A stretch of 64,000 nt of DNA from an uncultured Alphaproteobacteria bacterium (GTDB lineage: Bacteria > Pseudomonadota > Alphaproteobacteria > RF32 > CAG-239), in assembly GCA_934254675.1 (NCBI GenBank), contig CAKQLP010000001.1, positions 124,001 through 188,000 on the forward strand, in the 5' to 3' direction. Shown here piece by piece: positions 1-8,705 of this stretch. The position numbers and the translations under genes are program-made. Below the pieces are notes generated by a model. It saw nothing but the letters and a program-made list of their open reading frames with translations. It searched no databases and had not been told where the DNA came from. The stretch's first letter is position 1. Each line of letters opens with the position of its first letter.

Positions 1-2
1 TC

Positions 3-410
3 CACCGCCGCCATTCACTGCGCGCTGACATGGTTTTACAGCAAAGGATTCAGCATAACCGCAAGATTGTTATGGTGTGGAACACCATTATTGAAGAAAT
101 ATTGGGAACGGAAAATCCACTATCCGTAACCGGACTAAAGATTCGAAACGTAAAAACAGATATGGAAAAAACATTGAACATTTCGGGATTGTTTGTCGCA
201 ATCGGTCATCACCCGAATACAGAATTGTTTCGAAACTATTTGAATTTGACTTCCGGAGGATACATTGCAACCATGCCGGATGGCTGTTCCACAAATGTCA
301 AGGGAGTTTTTGCGGCGGGAGATGTTTGTCAGCCCGAATATCATCAGGCGGTGATAGCCGCTGGTTCCGGAGCAAAGGCGGCATTAGAAACAATTAAATA
401 TTTACGTTAG
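3..410 (+). CDS. trxB: Thioredoxin reductase, C-terminal part (cut by window edge)
   Basis: The frame is open from the left edge, so the N-terminal FAD domain and the CxxC redox motif lie outside the window. The first visible residues (HRR, then RADMVLQQR) fit the end of the NADPH domain, where TrxB has its HRR phosphate-binding motif. Then come GLFVAIGHHPNT and GVFAAGDV, the FAD-binding segment near the C-terminus of TrxB, and the QAVIAAGSG helix. Family role: TrxB passes electrons from NADPH through FAD to thioredoxin in the cytoplasm. The ATG at 30 is internal, not the start. Confident as to family; which paralogue it is cannot be told from this piece. Confidence 0.88.
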   Translation, partial: HRRHSLRADMVLQQRIQHNRKIVMVWNTIIEEILGTENPLSVTGLKIRNVKTDMEKTLNISGLFVAIGHHPNTELFRNYLNLTSGGYIATMPDGCSTNVKGVFAAGDVCQPEYHQAVIAAGSGAKAALETIKYLR

Positions 411-430
411 GAAAAAGTGAAAAATTATAC

Positions 431-460
431 TTGATTAATGTATAATGTATCTTTTATATT
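431..460 (+). promoter_or_regulatory. Promoter of pilin cassette 1
   Basis: TTGATT (431-436), 18 nt, then TATATT (455-460), placing the start near 467, at the first hairpin of the leader RNA. A second -10 candidate, TATAAT at 441-446, lacks a good -35. The other three cassettes place their promoters in the same position relative to the hairpin, which favours the first choice. Confidence 0.5.
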
Positions 461-465
461 GAATT

Positions 466-661
466 CACCTTGAAAAAGGTGGGGCGTCGAAAACCCTTTT
501 TATAACCAGTCGTGTGCACACGACTTTAAACTTTGTGCCGACTTCTGTTCATAAGGACGGATGTCGGCTAAATAAGGCTATGAGCTGAATAAGCCGAGCC
601 GTTTGGTTATATACGGTTTTCGAACATCCGCCCGCTGTTAAAACGCGGGTTTTGTTTTTTT
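466..661 (+). ncRNA. Structured pilin leader RNA, copy 1 (candidate attenuator or riboswitch)
   Basis: The RNA opens with a hairpin, 466-471 paired with 476-481 around a GAAA tetraloop. Next come GGGCG (482-486) and TCGAAAACC, which can pair with GGTTTTCGA and CGCCC (629-633) near the 3' end as a long closing helix. Inside are ATAACCA (502-508) paired with TGGTTAT (604-610), a hairpin at 509-526, GCCGAC...GTCGGC with an inner stem, and the conserved AATAAGCCGAGCCG. A terminator hairpin (CCCGC 631-635 with GCGGG 645-649, then a T-run to 661) precedes the GGAG ribosome site of the pilin gene. The closing helix and the terminator share bases 631-633. Three more copies in the window keep the pairs with different bases. 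I recognise no known family. Confidence 0.8.
631..661 (+). terminator. Terminator at the end of leader RNA 1
   Basis: CCCGC/GCGGG stem with a loop around TGTTAAAAC, followed by TTTTGTTTTTTT. It lies between the structured leader and the pilin start codon, so it would act as an attenuator rather than a gene-end terminator. Confidence 0.75.
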
Positions 662-684
662 ACAAAAGAAATGGAGTTTGAAAT

Positions 685-1485
685 ATGTATAAATTTAAAA
701 AGAATTTTTTATGTGCGGGCATTCTCGACCACACTTTAAATGTCATTCTCGGATTTATTCCGAGAATCTATGCAAAACACTCTCCTTTGGATACTCGGGA
801 CAAGCCCGAGTATGACAAGAATGTAGATGGCGTGCAGTGCGGAAGAAGTATGATTGAAATGCTGGGCGTCTTGGCTATTATCGGTGTTCTATCCGTTGGC
901 GGTATTGCCGGTTATTCCAAAGCGATGGAAAAGTTTAAAATTAATAAAACCATTGAACAGGTTGCGCAAATTGCAACAAATATTCGAACACTTTATGCGC
1001 AACAAAAAAGTTTTTCAGGTTTAAACAATACAACCGCAATTCAAATGGGGGTCGTTCCAGATGAAATGTCAACCTCAGGAGGTACAGAATCCTATGGGCA
1101 ATATTATGGGCAAGATATAGCAACTGTTTTTGGAGGAAATGTTTTTATCCGTGGCGGATGGGATGATGGTGAAACTTTTGCAATTGAACTTAGAAATATA
1201 ACAAAAAACGCCTGTGTTTCTTTAGCAACCGCTGATTGGGGCGCGACAGACTTATCCGGAATAGTCGGACTTATCGTTGGTTACGCATCTGAGCCTGGAA
1301 GCCATATATTTGCCTATACAAACAAGGAGGATATGGGGGGAGAATATGATTATGATTGTCAGGGAGATAAATATGATGAAAGGCAATATATTGCTTGCTC
1401 TGGGATTAATTTCCCTGTTTCTCCGGCAATTGCGGCAAAATTTTGTGAGATAATGCCAAATGTTGCTATTCGGTTTCATAAATAG
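685..1485 (+). CDS. Type IV prepilin-like protein 1 with long leader peptide
   Basis: 266 residues. ATG at 685 follows GGAG (673-676) with good spacing. A prepilin-peptidase site is visible after Gly53: G/RSMIEMLGVLAIIGVLSVGG, with Glu at +5 of the mature protein followed by a hydrophobic helix. The 53-residue leader is unusually long because a palindromic element (741-817) is translated inside it. The C-terminal domain resembles type IVb (PilS-like) pilins in outline: NIRTLYAQQ after the helix, then FAIELRNI, ACVSLATADWG, and a Cys-containing end (IACSG, FCEIMPN). It is closest in the window to prepilin 2. It stands alone, with its own promoter and leader RNA, between trxB and glgP. The export and assembly machinery is not in the window. 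Confidence 0.85.
   Translation: MYKFKKNFLCAGILDHTLNVILGFIPRIYAKHSPLDTRDKPEYDKNVDGVQCGRSMIEMLGVLAIIGVLSVGGIAGYSKAMEKFKINKTIEQVAQIATNIRTLYAQQKSFSGLNNTTAIQMGVVPDEMSTSGGTESYGQYYGQDIATVFGGNVFIRGGWDDGETFAIELRNITKNACVSLATADWGATDLSGIVGLIVGYASEPGSHIFAYTNKEDMGGEYDYDCQGDKYDERQYIACSGINFPVSPAIAAKFCEIMPNVAIRFHK
741..817 (+). repeat. Palindromic element inside prepilin 1 leader
   Basis: Two hairpins, ATTCTCGG...CCGAGAAT and ACTCGGG...CCCGAGT, enclosed by TGTCAT...ATGACA. Translated in frame as VILGFIPRI...DTRDKPEYD. Related copies lie in the other three prepilin leaders and between genes at 42820-42895. The architecture recalls the GTCATTC-type palindromes of alphaproteobacteria and the coding insertions called RPEs in Rickettsia. 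Confidence 0.85.
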
Positions 1486-1504
1486 CCAAATAACTTCATA
1501 AAAA

Positions 1505-1535
1505 ATCTCCTGTTGTTTATTTGGCAACAGGAGAT
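1505..1535. terminator. Two-way terminator between prepilin 1 and glgP
   Basis: An 11-bp stem (ATCTCCTGTTG/CAACAGGAGAT). On the minus strand it is followed by TTTTTTAT, the better terminator, for glgP. On the plus strand the tail is AATTTTAT. Confidence 0.75.
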
Positions 1536-1558
1536 AATTTTATAAAGAGATTGCCAAG

Positions 1559-4033
1559 TTATTTTTCATCAACAACCGGTTTGATATGCCAAATGCGGTC
1601 TGCATATTCCATAACAGCGCGGTCACTCGAAAAATTGCCGATTCTAGCAACATTCATCAAAGCCATTTTAGCCCATTTTTCTTTGTTGTTATAATCTTTT
1701 TCAGCCTGATGCACGGCATTGTTAAACGCTTCCATGTCGGCCAAAATAAAGTAATAATCGCTTCCCAATAAGGTGTCAAAAATCGGGCGGAACAACTGCG
1801 GATAATCCTTTTCACAGAACATGCTTGAATTAACGGCATTTAAAATGCGTTTGATGTAGTCTGATTTTTCATACAATTCACGAGGATTATATGTCATGCG
1901 TTTGCCGCGAACTTGTTCGTCTGTTAAACCAAATAAATAGAAATTATCTTCTCCGACGGCTTCACGGATTTCAATATTTGCGCCATCATAGGTTCCAATG
2001 GTTAAAGCTCCGTTTAAGGCGAATTTCATATTACTGGTGCCGGAGGCCTCAAAGCCGGCGGTGGAAACCTGACAGCTGACATCCGCGGCCGGAATCAAAT
2101 ATTCGGCGACAGAAACTTTATAGTCCGGAATAAAGACCACTTTCAAAAATTCGTTAACCCGTTCATCGTTATTAATAACATCTGCAACATTGTTGATAAG
2201 TTTGATGATAAGTTTGGCAAAAGTATAAGACGGAGCGGCTTTTCCGGCAAAAATATAAGTTTTTGGCGTAATTGGACGCACGTTGTCGCGAGTTAACGCT
2301 AAATAGTCACCGATAATCTGTAAAACTGTCATCAATTGACGCTTATATTCGTGAATACGTTTGGCGTGCACAATATACATACTGTTCGGGTTGACCATTG
2401 TGCGAGTGGCGCGATAAACTTTTTGCGCCAAACGCTGTTTATTTTCATTTTTAATTTTCAAAAATTCTTTCAAAAACGCTTTATCATCGGAATATTTTTC
2501 AATGTTTTGCAATTGGTCTAAATCGGTAATCCATGAAGTTCCGATTTTATCTGAAATCAAATTGGATAAATCGTGGTTGGCGCGGAGCATCCAGCGGCGC
2601 GGAGTTACGCCATTTGTCACATTGGTGAATTTTTCCGGCCATAGTTCATAAAATTCCGGCACCAGAGAATGTTTTACCAATTCGGAGTGCAGTTTGGCCA
2701 CGCCGTTAACGGAAAATGAACCGACAATAGACAAATTGGCCATGCGAATAATCTGATTGTCGCCTTCACCGTCAACAATAGAAACCTTTCCGAGTTTGTA
2801 AGAATCTTCTCCAAAGTGATTGCGGGCAAATTCCATAAAGCGGCGATTGATTTCATAAATAATTTGCAAATGTCGAGGCAAAAAGCGGCGGATAATGGAA
2901 CTGCTCCATTTTTCTAAAGCTTCCGGCAGCAATGTGTGGTTGGTGTAAGCAAAAATTTTAGTCACAATTTCCCATGAATCATCCCATTCTTGCCCATAAA
3001 CATCCATAAGTTGACGCATCATTTCCACAATCGCTAAAGCAGGGTGAGTGTCGTTTAATTGAATACAAACGTAATCAGGCATTTTTTTGAAGTCATTGCT
3101 TTTTTCCATAAAACGACGAATAATATCTTGGATAGCGCAAGAAACAAAGAAATATTGTTGTGTCAAGCGTAGTTCTTTACCTTGTTCAATGTTGTCGGAC
3201 GGGTACAGAACTTTAGAAATTGTTTCGGTGCGGATTTTATCTCGTACAGCTTCAATATAACCGCCGTTGTTAAAAATGTTTAAGTCTAATTCATCATCGG
3301 TTTTGGCAGAGAACAGACGTAGGTAGTTGACGGATTTTCCGTTATATCCCACAACCGGAAAGTCATAAGGAACGCCGTATAATGTGCGGGTATTGGCCCA
3401 AACATAACTTACTTTTCCGTCCGGTTTGTTATACATTTCAACGTGTCCGCCGATTGGAATGGTTACGGTGCGGTCGGCGCGAGCAAACTGCCATGGAGAA
3501 TCTTCGCCAAGCCAATTGTCGGCTTGTTCAATTTGGTAGCCGTTTTCAAATTTTTGCTTAAACAATCCGTATTCATAGTTTATGCCATAGCCGAACCCCG
3601 GAATTCCTAGTGACGCCATTGAATCCAAATAACAAGCGGCCAAACGTCCTAAACCGCCGTTTCCTAAAGCGGGATCATATTCAGCGTCAAATATTTCACT
3701 CAAAGAAAAATCAGGAAAACCTTCAATTTTAATATCTTTTAAAATATCGTAAAGTCCAAGGTTATAGAGGTTATTTTCCAGAGAACGTCCGATTAAATAT
3801 TCAATGGATAAATAATAAATGCGTTTAGTTCCGTGTTTATTATAACGGGCAATCGTTTCATACATTTTGTCCATTGCAAATTCACGCACGGCAAGGGCAA
3901 TAACATTGAATGCTTCATCTTTTGTTAATTCGCAGTTGCGTTTACCGATAAAATATTTAGCATAATGTTCAATGGAAAGTTTTAAACGAGCACGATCAAT
4001 TTCATCCATAACACTTTTATTTTCTGTTACCAC
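1559..4033 (-). CDS. glgP: Glycogen/starch phosphorylase
   Basis: Cytoplasmic enzyme releasing glucose-1-phosphate from alpha-1,4-glucan ends with phosphate. I chose the GTG at 4033 because GGGAG stands 7 nt before it, giving 824 residues. The longer frame to 4078 also opens with GTG but lacks a ribosome site. The family signature EASGTSNMKFALNGA is complete, with the PLP-binding lysine in SNMKF, and GNGGLGRLAACYLDSMA marks the N-terminal half. The length fits the family (about 800-840). No other glycogen gene (glgA, glgB, glgC) is next to it, so it is a lone catabolic gene here. Confidence 0.96.
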   Translation of the reverse strand: MVTENKSVMDEIDRARLKLSIEHYAKYFIGKRNCELTKDEAFNVIALAVREFAMDKMYETIARYNKHGTKRIYYLSIEYLIGRSLENNLYNLGLYDILKDIKIEGFPDFSLSEIFDAEYDPALGNGGLGRLAACYLDSMASLGIPGFGYGINYEYGLFKQKFENGYQIEQADNWLGEDSPWQFARADRTVTIPIGGHVEMYNKPDGKVSYVWANTRTLYGVPYDFPVVGYNGKSVNYLRLFSAKTDDELDLNIFNNGGYIEAVRDKIRTETISKVLYPSDNIEQGKELRLTQQYFFVSCAIQDIIRRFMEKSNDFKKMPDYVCIQLNDTHPALAIVEMMRQLMDVYGQEWDDSWEIVTKIFAYTNHTLLPEALEKWSSSIIRRFLPRHLQIIYEINRRFMEFARNHFGEDSYKLGKVSIVDGEGDNQIIRMANLSIVGSFSVNGVAKLHSELVKHSLVPEFYELWPEKFTNVTNGVTPRRWMLRANHDLSNLISDKIGTSWITDLDQLQNIEKYSDDKAFLKEFLKIKNENKQRLAQKVYRATRTMVNPNSMYIVHAKRIHEYKRQLMTVLQIIGDYLALTRDNVRPITPKTYIFAGKAAPSYTFAKLIIKLINNVADVINNDERVNEFLKVVFIPDYKVSVAEYLIPAADVSCQVSTAGFEASGTSNMKFALNGALTIGTYDGANIEIREAVGEDNFYLFGLTDEQVRGKRMTYNPRELYEKSDYIKRILNAVNSSMFCEKDYPQLFRPIFDTLLGSDYYFILADMEAFNNAVHQAEKDYNNKEKWAKMALMNVARIGNFSSDRAVMEYADRIWHIKPVVDEK

Positions 4034-4211
4034 AATTTTTCTCCCATAATTTTTAACATACCTTTTTATACCAAACACTATTCGAAATTGATTGAAAATT
4101 GCTTAACAATATAACATTTTTATTTGTGAAAAGAAGATATTGTTTGATTTTAAAATTTTTTGGCTGTATAGCTGAAATTGAAAAATAAGGAATTTATACA
4201 GAGTGATAGCA

Positions 4212-5567
4212 ATGAATAAAAAACTACTATTGGCCGTTTCATTGAGTGCTTTTATTTGCGCCAATGCAAACGCAGACACTATTTTTGAGGCAATGAGCGA
4301 GGCCTATAACAGCAATCCGACTTTACATGGCCAACGCGCCGCTAGTGGAGCAACAAATGAGGACGCGGCCGCCGCTCGTTCGGGATTCCGCCCGACAATT
4401 GGTGTAAATGGAAACTATTCGGACACACACGTTCGCAAAACCGGAAACGCAACTGTTGATGGTTATCAAAAGGGCTATACGGGTAGTGTAACACAATCTG
4501 TTTTTAGCGGTTTTCAAACATATAACGCCGTAAAAGCGGCAGATTCAGCAGCTAAAGCCGGCATACAAGATTTGTATGCGGTAGAACAATCGGTTTTACT
4601 AAGCGCGTCAACGGCATATTTAGACGTTATGCGCGATGAGGCGATTGTGCGCTTGCAAAAAAATAACGAACGTTTGTTAAAAAAACAGCTGGATGAGACT
4701 TTAGCACGATTTGATGTCGGCGAAGTGACCAGAACCGATGTGGCACAATCCAGAGCCAGTTATGCTCAGGCGCAATCCGATGTTATTTCGGCAGAAGGAA
4801 ATTTGGCTGTTTCAAAGGCTGTTTATTTGCAAATGGTTGGTAAAGAACCAAAGGATTTACAAAATCCGGCAGTTATAACCAAGTTCTTTCCAACACGTTT
4901 TGATGAAGCGATGAATTATGCCCGCACCAATAATTATTCTTTGCAAGCGGCAAAAAAACAATTGGATTCGGCTACTTATAATGTAAACAGTAATAAAGGG
5001 GCATTGTTGCCAGAAGTTACATTTACGGCGGCTAGCGGCAAAACAACCCAGTCAAATCATGATATGGCTAAAAATCCAAGCACAACCAGCACGCAGTATT
5101 CTTTGGACATGAATGTGCCTCTTTACACCGGCGGTGCGACACGCGCTAAAATTCGTAAGAGTAAATATCAAAAATGGCAGGCTCAAGAAGGCGTTTTGGA
5201 AGCCGAACGGGCAGTTGTGGCCGGTGTGACAAGCTCATGGCAGTCTATGCAGGCAAACAAGTCAAATATTTCTTCTATTCAAGCGCAGGTTAAGGCTTCG
5301 GCCATTGCTTTGGAAGGAACGCAAAAAGAAGAAGCTTTAGGCAATCGCACGGTATTGGATGTTTTGAACGCGTACCAAACATTGTTGACATCTCAAGTGA
5401 ATGAAGTGAAGGCTTTGCATGATTACTATGTTTCCGGCTTGCAATTAATGCAGTCTATGGGAAATTTGACCGCAAAGAAATTAGCTTTGAATGTGAAATA
5501 TTACAATGCAGAAGAACATTATCAAAATACCAAGGGAAAATGGTTGACTTTATCCATTGATAAATAA
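4212..5567 (+). CDS. tolC: TolC-family outer membrane efflux/type I secretion protein
   Basis: 451 residues from the ATG at 4212. The upstream GTG at 4203 is less likely because the signal peptide fits the later start: MNKKLLLAVSLSAFICANANA followed by DTIFEAM. TIFEAM..AY.SNP at the N-terminus and the long coiled-coil repeats (KAADSAAKAG, TLARFDVGEVTRTDVAQSRA) are typical of TolC and AggA-type proteins, which form a trimeric channel across the outer membrane and periplasm. The order of this gene, a PopZ-like gene and valS is common in alphaproteobacteria. No inner-membrane partner is adjacent. Confidence 0.93.
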   Translation: MNKKLLLAVSLSAFICANANADTIFEAMSEAYNSNPTLHGQRAASGATNEDAAAARSGFRPTIGVNGNYSDTHVRKTGNATVDGYQKGYTGSVTQSVFSGFQTYNAVKAADSAAKAGIQDLYAVEQSVLLSASTAYLDVMRDEAIVRLQKNNERLLKKQLDETLARFDVGEVTRTDVAQSRASYAQAQSDVISAEGNLAVSKAVYLQMVGKEPKDLQNPAVITKFFPTRFDEAMNYARTNNYSLQAAKKQLDSATYNVNSNKGALLPEVTFTAASGKTTQSNHDMAKNPSTTSTQYSLDMNVPLYTGGATRAKIRKSKYQKWQAQEGVLEAERAVVAGVTSSWQSMQANKSNISSIQAQVKASAIALEGTQKEEALGNRTVLDVLNAYQTLLTSQVNEVKALHDYYVSGLQLMQSMGNLTAKKLALNVKYYNAEEHYQNTKGKWLTLSIDK

Positions 5568-5577
5568 AGTAAAACTA

Positions 5578-5606
5578 TTGCTAATTAAAATAATTTTTGC
5601 TATTAT
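5578..5606 (+). promoter_or_regulatory. Promoter of the PopZ-like gene
   Basis: TTGCTA (5578-5583), 17 nt, TATTAT (5601-5606). The predicted start is near 5613, about 30 nt before the ATG. Confidence 0.5.
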
Positions 5607-5643
5607 GTCTCAAGTTTTTTAATTTAATTTGAGGCATAATTTT

Positions 5644-5985
5644 ATGGCAAAAACAGAAGATTCGTCACTCGATTCCATTTTAAAATCGATTCGCGAGGCT
5701 ATAATAGATAAAGAACAGCGGAAACATTTTGAAAAGAAATTACATGAAGAAAAAAAAGAACGTCTTGAAAAAGAAGATGAAGTCTTTGAACTGACAAAAA
5801 ATATGTTGGTAAATCGAGAAGATATTCCATATCAGTTAGGGGTCTGGAGTTTTAATGATGTCGCTAAAAAAATTATGAAAAAATATCAAAATTATTTTGC
5901 CAAACGTGCAATCAAAAGTGATATTTCCAATTCTAATGACAATCAAGGTGTTCGAGTGCGGGTAAAGGAAAATTCTTTGGCCTAA
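5644..5985 (+). CDS. PopZ-like (DUF2497) small protein
   Basis: 113 residues from the ATG at 5644, with GAGG 9 nt upstream. SLDSILKSIREAIIDKE matches the N-terminal SMEEILASIRRIIADE-type motif of DUF2497/PopZ, and EDEVFELTKNM matches the later VLELT motif. PopZ is the polar organising protein of alphaproteobacteria. This one is shorter than typical (about 180 or more) and lacks the long acidic, proline-rich linker, having a charged KKLHEEKKERLEKEDE coil instead. Position supports the call: it sits between the TolC-like gene and valS as in many alphaproteobacteria. The C-terminal helices (FNDVAKKIMKKYQNYFAKRA) match only loosely, so polar function is an inference. Confidence 0.65.
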   Translation: MAKTEDSSLDSILKSIREAIIDKEQRKHFEKKLHEEKKERLEKEDEVFELTKNMLVNREDIPYQLGVWSFNDVAKKIMKKYQNYFAKRAIKSDISNSNDNQGVRVRVKENSLA

Positions 5986-6055
5986 CGGCTTATTTTCCTC
6001 AGCGATTATTTTTAATATTGGCTTAATTTTTTTTAAGATAAAACGGAAAGAAATA

Positions 6056-8695
6056 ATGTTAGAAAAAAACTATAATCCAAAAGAATTTGAAGAAAAAATT
6101 TATGAAAAATGGGAAAATGATGGTGATTTTAAACCGGATATGCGTAGTAAAAAAGAAGCGTTTTCGGTGGTAATACCGCCACCAAACGTGACCGGCGTTT
6201 TGCACATGGGGCACGCACTTGATGACACTTTGCAGGATATCTTGATTCGCTATAATCGTATGCTGGGAAAAAAAGTTTTATGGCAACCGGGAACCGATCA
6301 CGCCGGCATTGCTACTCAAATGGTGGTTGAACGCAATTTGGCTAAAGAGGAAATCACCAGACACGATTTGGGACGTGAGAAGTTTATTGAAAAAGTTTGG
6401 GAATGGCGTAAACAATCCGGAGGAACAATTTGCCGCCAATTGCGTCGTTTAGGGGCTTCTTGCGACTGGAGCCGCGAGCGTTTTACCATGGATGAAGGAC
6501 TTTCCCGCGCCGTGCGTAAAATTTTTGTTTCGCTTTATAAAGACGGCTTGATTTTTAAGGCGAAAAAATTAGTAAACTGGGATCCTAAATTAGGTACGGC
6601 TGTTTCTGATTTGGAAGTTGTGCAAAAAGAAACCGTGGGTAAAATGTATTATTACAAATATCCGATTGAAGGTCAAAAAGGAGAATATATTCACATTGCC
6701 ACCACTCGTCCGGAGACAATGTTTGGTGACACGGCGGTGGCTGTTTCCAAAGATAATCCGAAATTGGCGCATTTAATCGGTAAAAATTGTATTATTCCGA
6801 TTATTGACCGCGTGATTCCGATTGTTGGTGATGAGCACGCCGACCCTGAAAAAGGTACAGGCGCGGTGAAAATTACTCCGGCGCACGATTTTAACGACTT
6901 TGAAGTGGGCAAGCGTCATAATTTGCCAATGATAAATGTTTTGAATCCTGATGCGACGATGAATGAAAACACTCCTTACGCCGGTTTAACCACAATGGAG
7001 GCTAGAGCCAAGACTATTGAAAAATTAACCGAACTGGGGTTGATGGATAAAATAGAAGACCACCCGATGGTTATTCCGTATGGTGACCGGAGCGGCGTGG
7101 TTATTGAACCTTTAATGACCGACCAGTGGTTTGTTGATGCTCCAAAATTGGCGGTTGCGGCCATCAAAGCCGTTGAAGATGGCAATATGCAGTTTGTGCC
7201 GAAGAGTTATGAAAAGACATATTTTGAATGGATGCGCAATATTCAGCCGTGGTGTATTTCTCGCCAGTTGTGGTGGGGGCATCAGATGCCGATTTGGTAT
7301 GGACCGGATGGGGAAATTTTCTGTGAAGAAAATGAAGAAGAAGCAAAAGCCGCAGCGACCAAGCACTATGGAAAAGCTGTTGAATTAACTCGTGAAACAG
7401 ATGTTTTAGACACTTGGTTCTCTTCTGGCTTATGGGCTTTTTCAACCTTGGGATGGCCTGATGAAACCGAATTTTTGAAAACATTTTATCCAACATCGGT
7501 TTTGGTTACGGGGTTTGATATCATATTCTTCTGGGTTGCCCGTATGATGATGATGAGTATGTATATGATGAAGCGCGTGCCGTTTAAAAAATGCTATATT
7601 CATGGTTTGGTGCGCGATGAACAAGGACGCAAGATGAGTAAATCCAAGGGTAATACGGTTGACCCAATGGAAACAATCGAAAAATACGGCGCCGACGCTT
7701 TGCGTTTCTTTATGGCGGCCATGGAAACTCAAGGTCGTGATATCAATTTGTCGGATTCGCGTATTCAGGGCTATCGTAATTTTGCCACAAAATTATGGAA
7801 CGCCGCTCGTTTTTGTGAGATGAATGAATGTTATTCCGTAAAAGATTTTGAAGTCAGTCAAGCCAAGTTGGAAATCAGCAAGTGGATTATAGCCAAAGTT
7901 AAAGAAGCTTCGGCGGAAGTAACCGAAAATCTGAATAATTTCCGTTTTTCAGATGCGGCTAATACTGTGTATCAATTTATTTGGGGAACATTCTGCGATT
8001 GGTATATTGAACTGATTAAGCCTATTTTCTATGGCGAAAATGCCGAGGATATTAAAGAAACCCGCGCTGTGGCCGCATGGATATTGGATAGAATTTTGAT
8101 AATGTTGCATCCGTTTATGCCGTTTATCACCGAGGAATTGTGGGATAATCTGACAGAGCGCTCTGGTAAACTGATTCATGCCGTTTGGCCGACAGATGAA
8201 AATATAAATACTGATGACAAAAATGAAATTGACAGAGCCATTGATTTTATTATGGCGATTCGTTCATTGCGCGCGGCGATGAATTTGCCGGCCGGTGCCA
8301 AACTGCACGTTTATGTTAAAGGTGCCTCTTCAGAAACAATGTCTGTGCTGGAAAGACAAAAAAACTTGATTTGCAAATTGGCTCGCTTGGATGAAGTTTT
8401 GGCTTTGGAAAATCATGAAATAACCAAAGATATGGTGCAAACTGTCAGCCGCGAGGCGGTAATTCTTATTCCGCTTAAAGGTGTGGTTGATTTTGAGGCG
8501 GAACGCGCTCGCTTGCAAAAAGAGTTGGAAACATTAAATAAAAATATTGAAGGTTACAACCGCAAGCTTAATAACGAAAGTTTTGTGGCCAAGGCTCCGG
8601 CGGCAGTTGTGTCTGAAGAAAAGCGCCGTCAGGCCGAAGCTCTGGAGAACAAAGTTAAAGTAGAAGAAGCGTTGGCTCGTATTGCTAATTTTTAA
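6056..8695 (+). CDS. valS: Valyl-tRNA synthetase
   Basis: 879 residues, class I aminoacyl-tRNA synthetase charging tRNA-Val. The HIGH motif appears as PPPNVTGVLHMGHAL and the KMSKS loop as GRKMSKSKGNTVDP. The editing domain carries TTRPETMFGDTAVAV. The C-terminus ends in the ValS coiled-coil arm (DFEAERARLQKELETLNKNI). ATG at 6056 follows GGAAAG. The gene ends 10 nt before the OmpA lipoprotein start and may be co-transcribed with it. Confidence 0.98.
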   Translation: MLEKNYNPKEFEEKIYEKWENDGDFKPDMRSKKEAFSVVIPPPNVTGVLHMGHALDDTLQDILIRYNRMLGKKVLWQPGTDHAGIATQMVVERNLAKEEITRHDLGREKFIEKVWEWRKQSGGTICRQLRRLGASCDWSRERFTMDEGLSRAVRKIFVSLYKDGLIFKAKKLVNWDPKLGTAVSDLEVVQKETVGKMYYYKYPIEGQKGEYIHIATTRPETMFGDTAVAVSKDNPKLAHLIGKNCIIPIIDRVIPIVGDEHADPEKGTGAVKITPAHDFNDFEVGKRHNLPMINVLNPDATMNENTPYAGLTTMEARAKTIEKLTELGLMDKIEDHPMVIPYGDRSGVVIEPLMTDQWFVDAPKLAVAAIKAVEDGNMQFVPKSYEKTYFEWMRNIQPWCISRQLWWGHQMPIWYGPDGEIFCEENEEEAKAAATKHYGKAVELTRETDVLDTWFSSGLWAFSTLGWPDETEFLKTFYPTSVLVTGFDIIFFWVARMMMMSMYMMKRVPFKKCYIHGLVRDEQGRKMSKSKGNTVDPMETIEKYGADALRFFMAAMETQGRDINLSDSRIQGYRNFATKLWNAARFCEMNECYSVKDFEVSQAKLEISKWIIAKVKEASAEVTENLNNFRFSDAANTVYQFIWGTFCDWYIELIKPIFYGENAEDIKETRAVAAWILDRILIMLHPFMPFITEELWDNLTERSGKLIHAVWPTDENINTDDKNEIDRAIDFIMAIRSLRAAMNLPAGAKLHVYVKGASSETMSVLERQKNLICKLARLDEVLALENHEITKDMVQTVSREAVILIPLKGVVDFEAERARLQKELETLNKNIEGYNRKLNNESFVAKAPAAVVSEEKRRQAEALENKVKVEEALARIANF

Positions 8696-8705
8696 GGAGA
8701 AAAAA

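Noticed and set aside
441..446. TATAAT as the -10 of cassette 1
   Set aside because: No acceptable -35 at 16-18 nt. The alternative TTGATT-18-TATATT agrees with promoter placement in the other three cassettes, though both remain possible.
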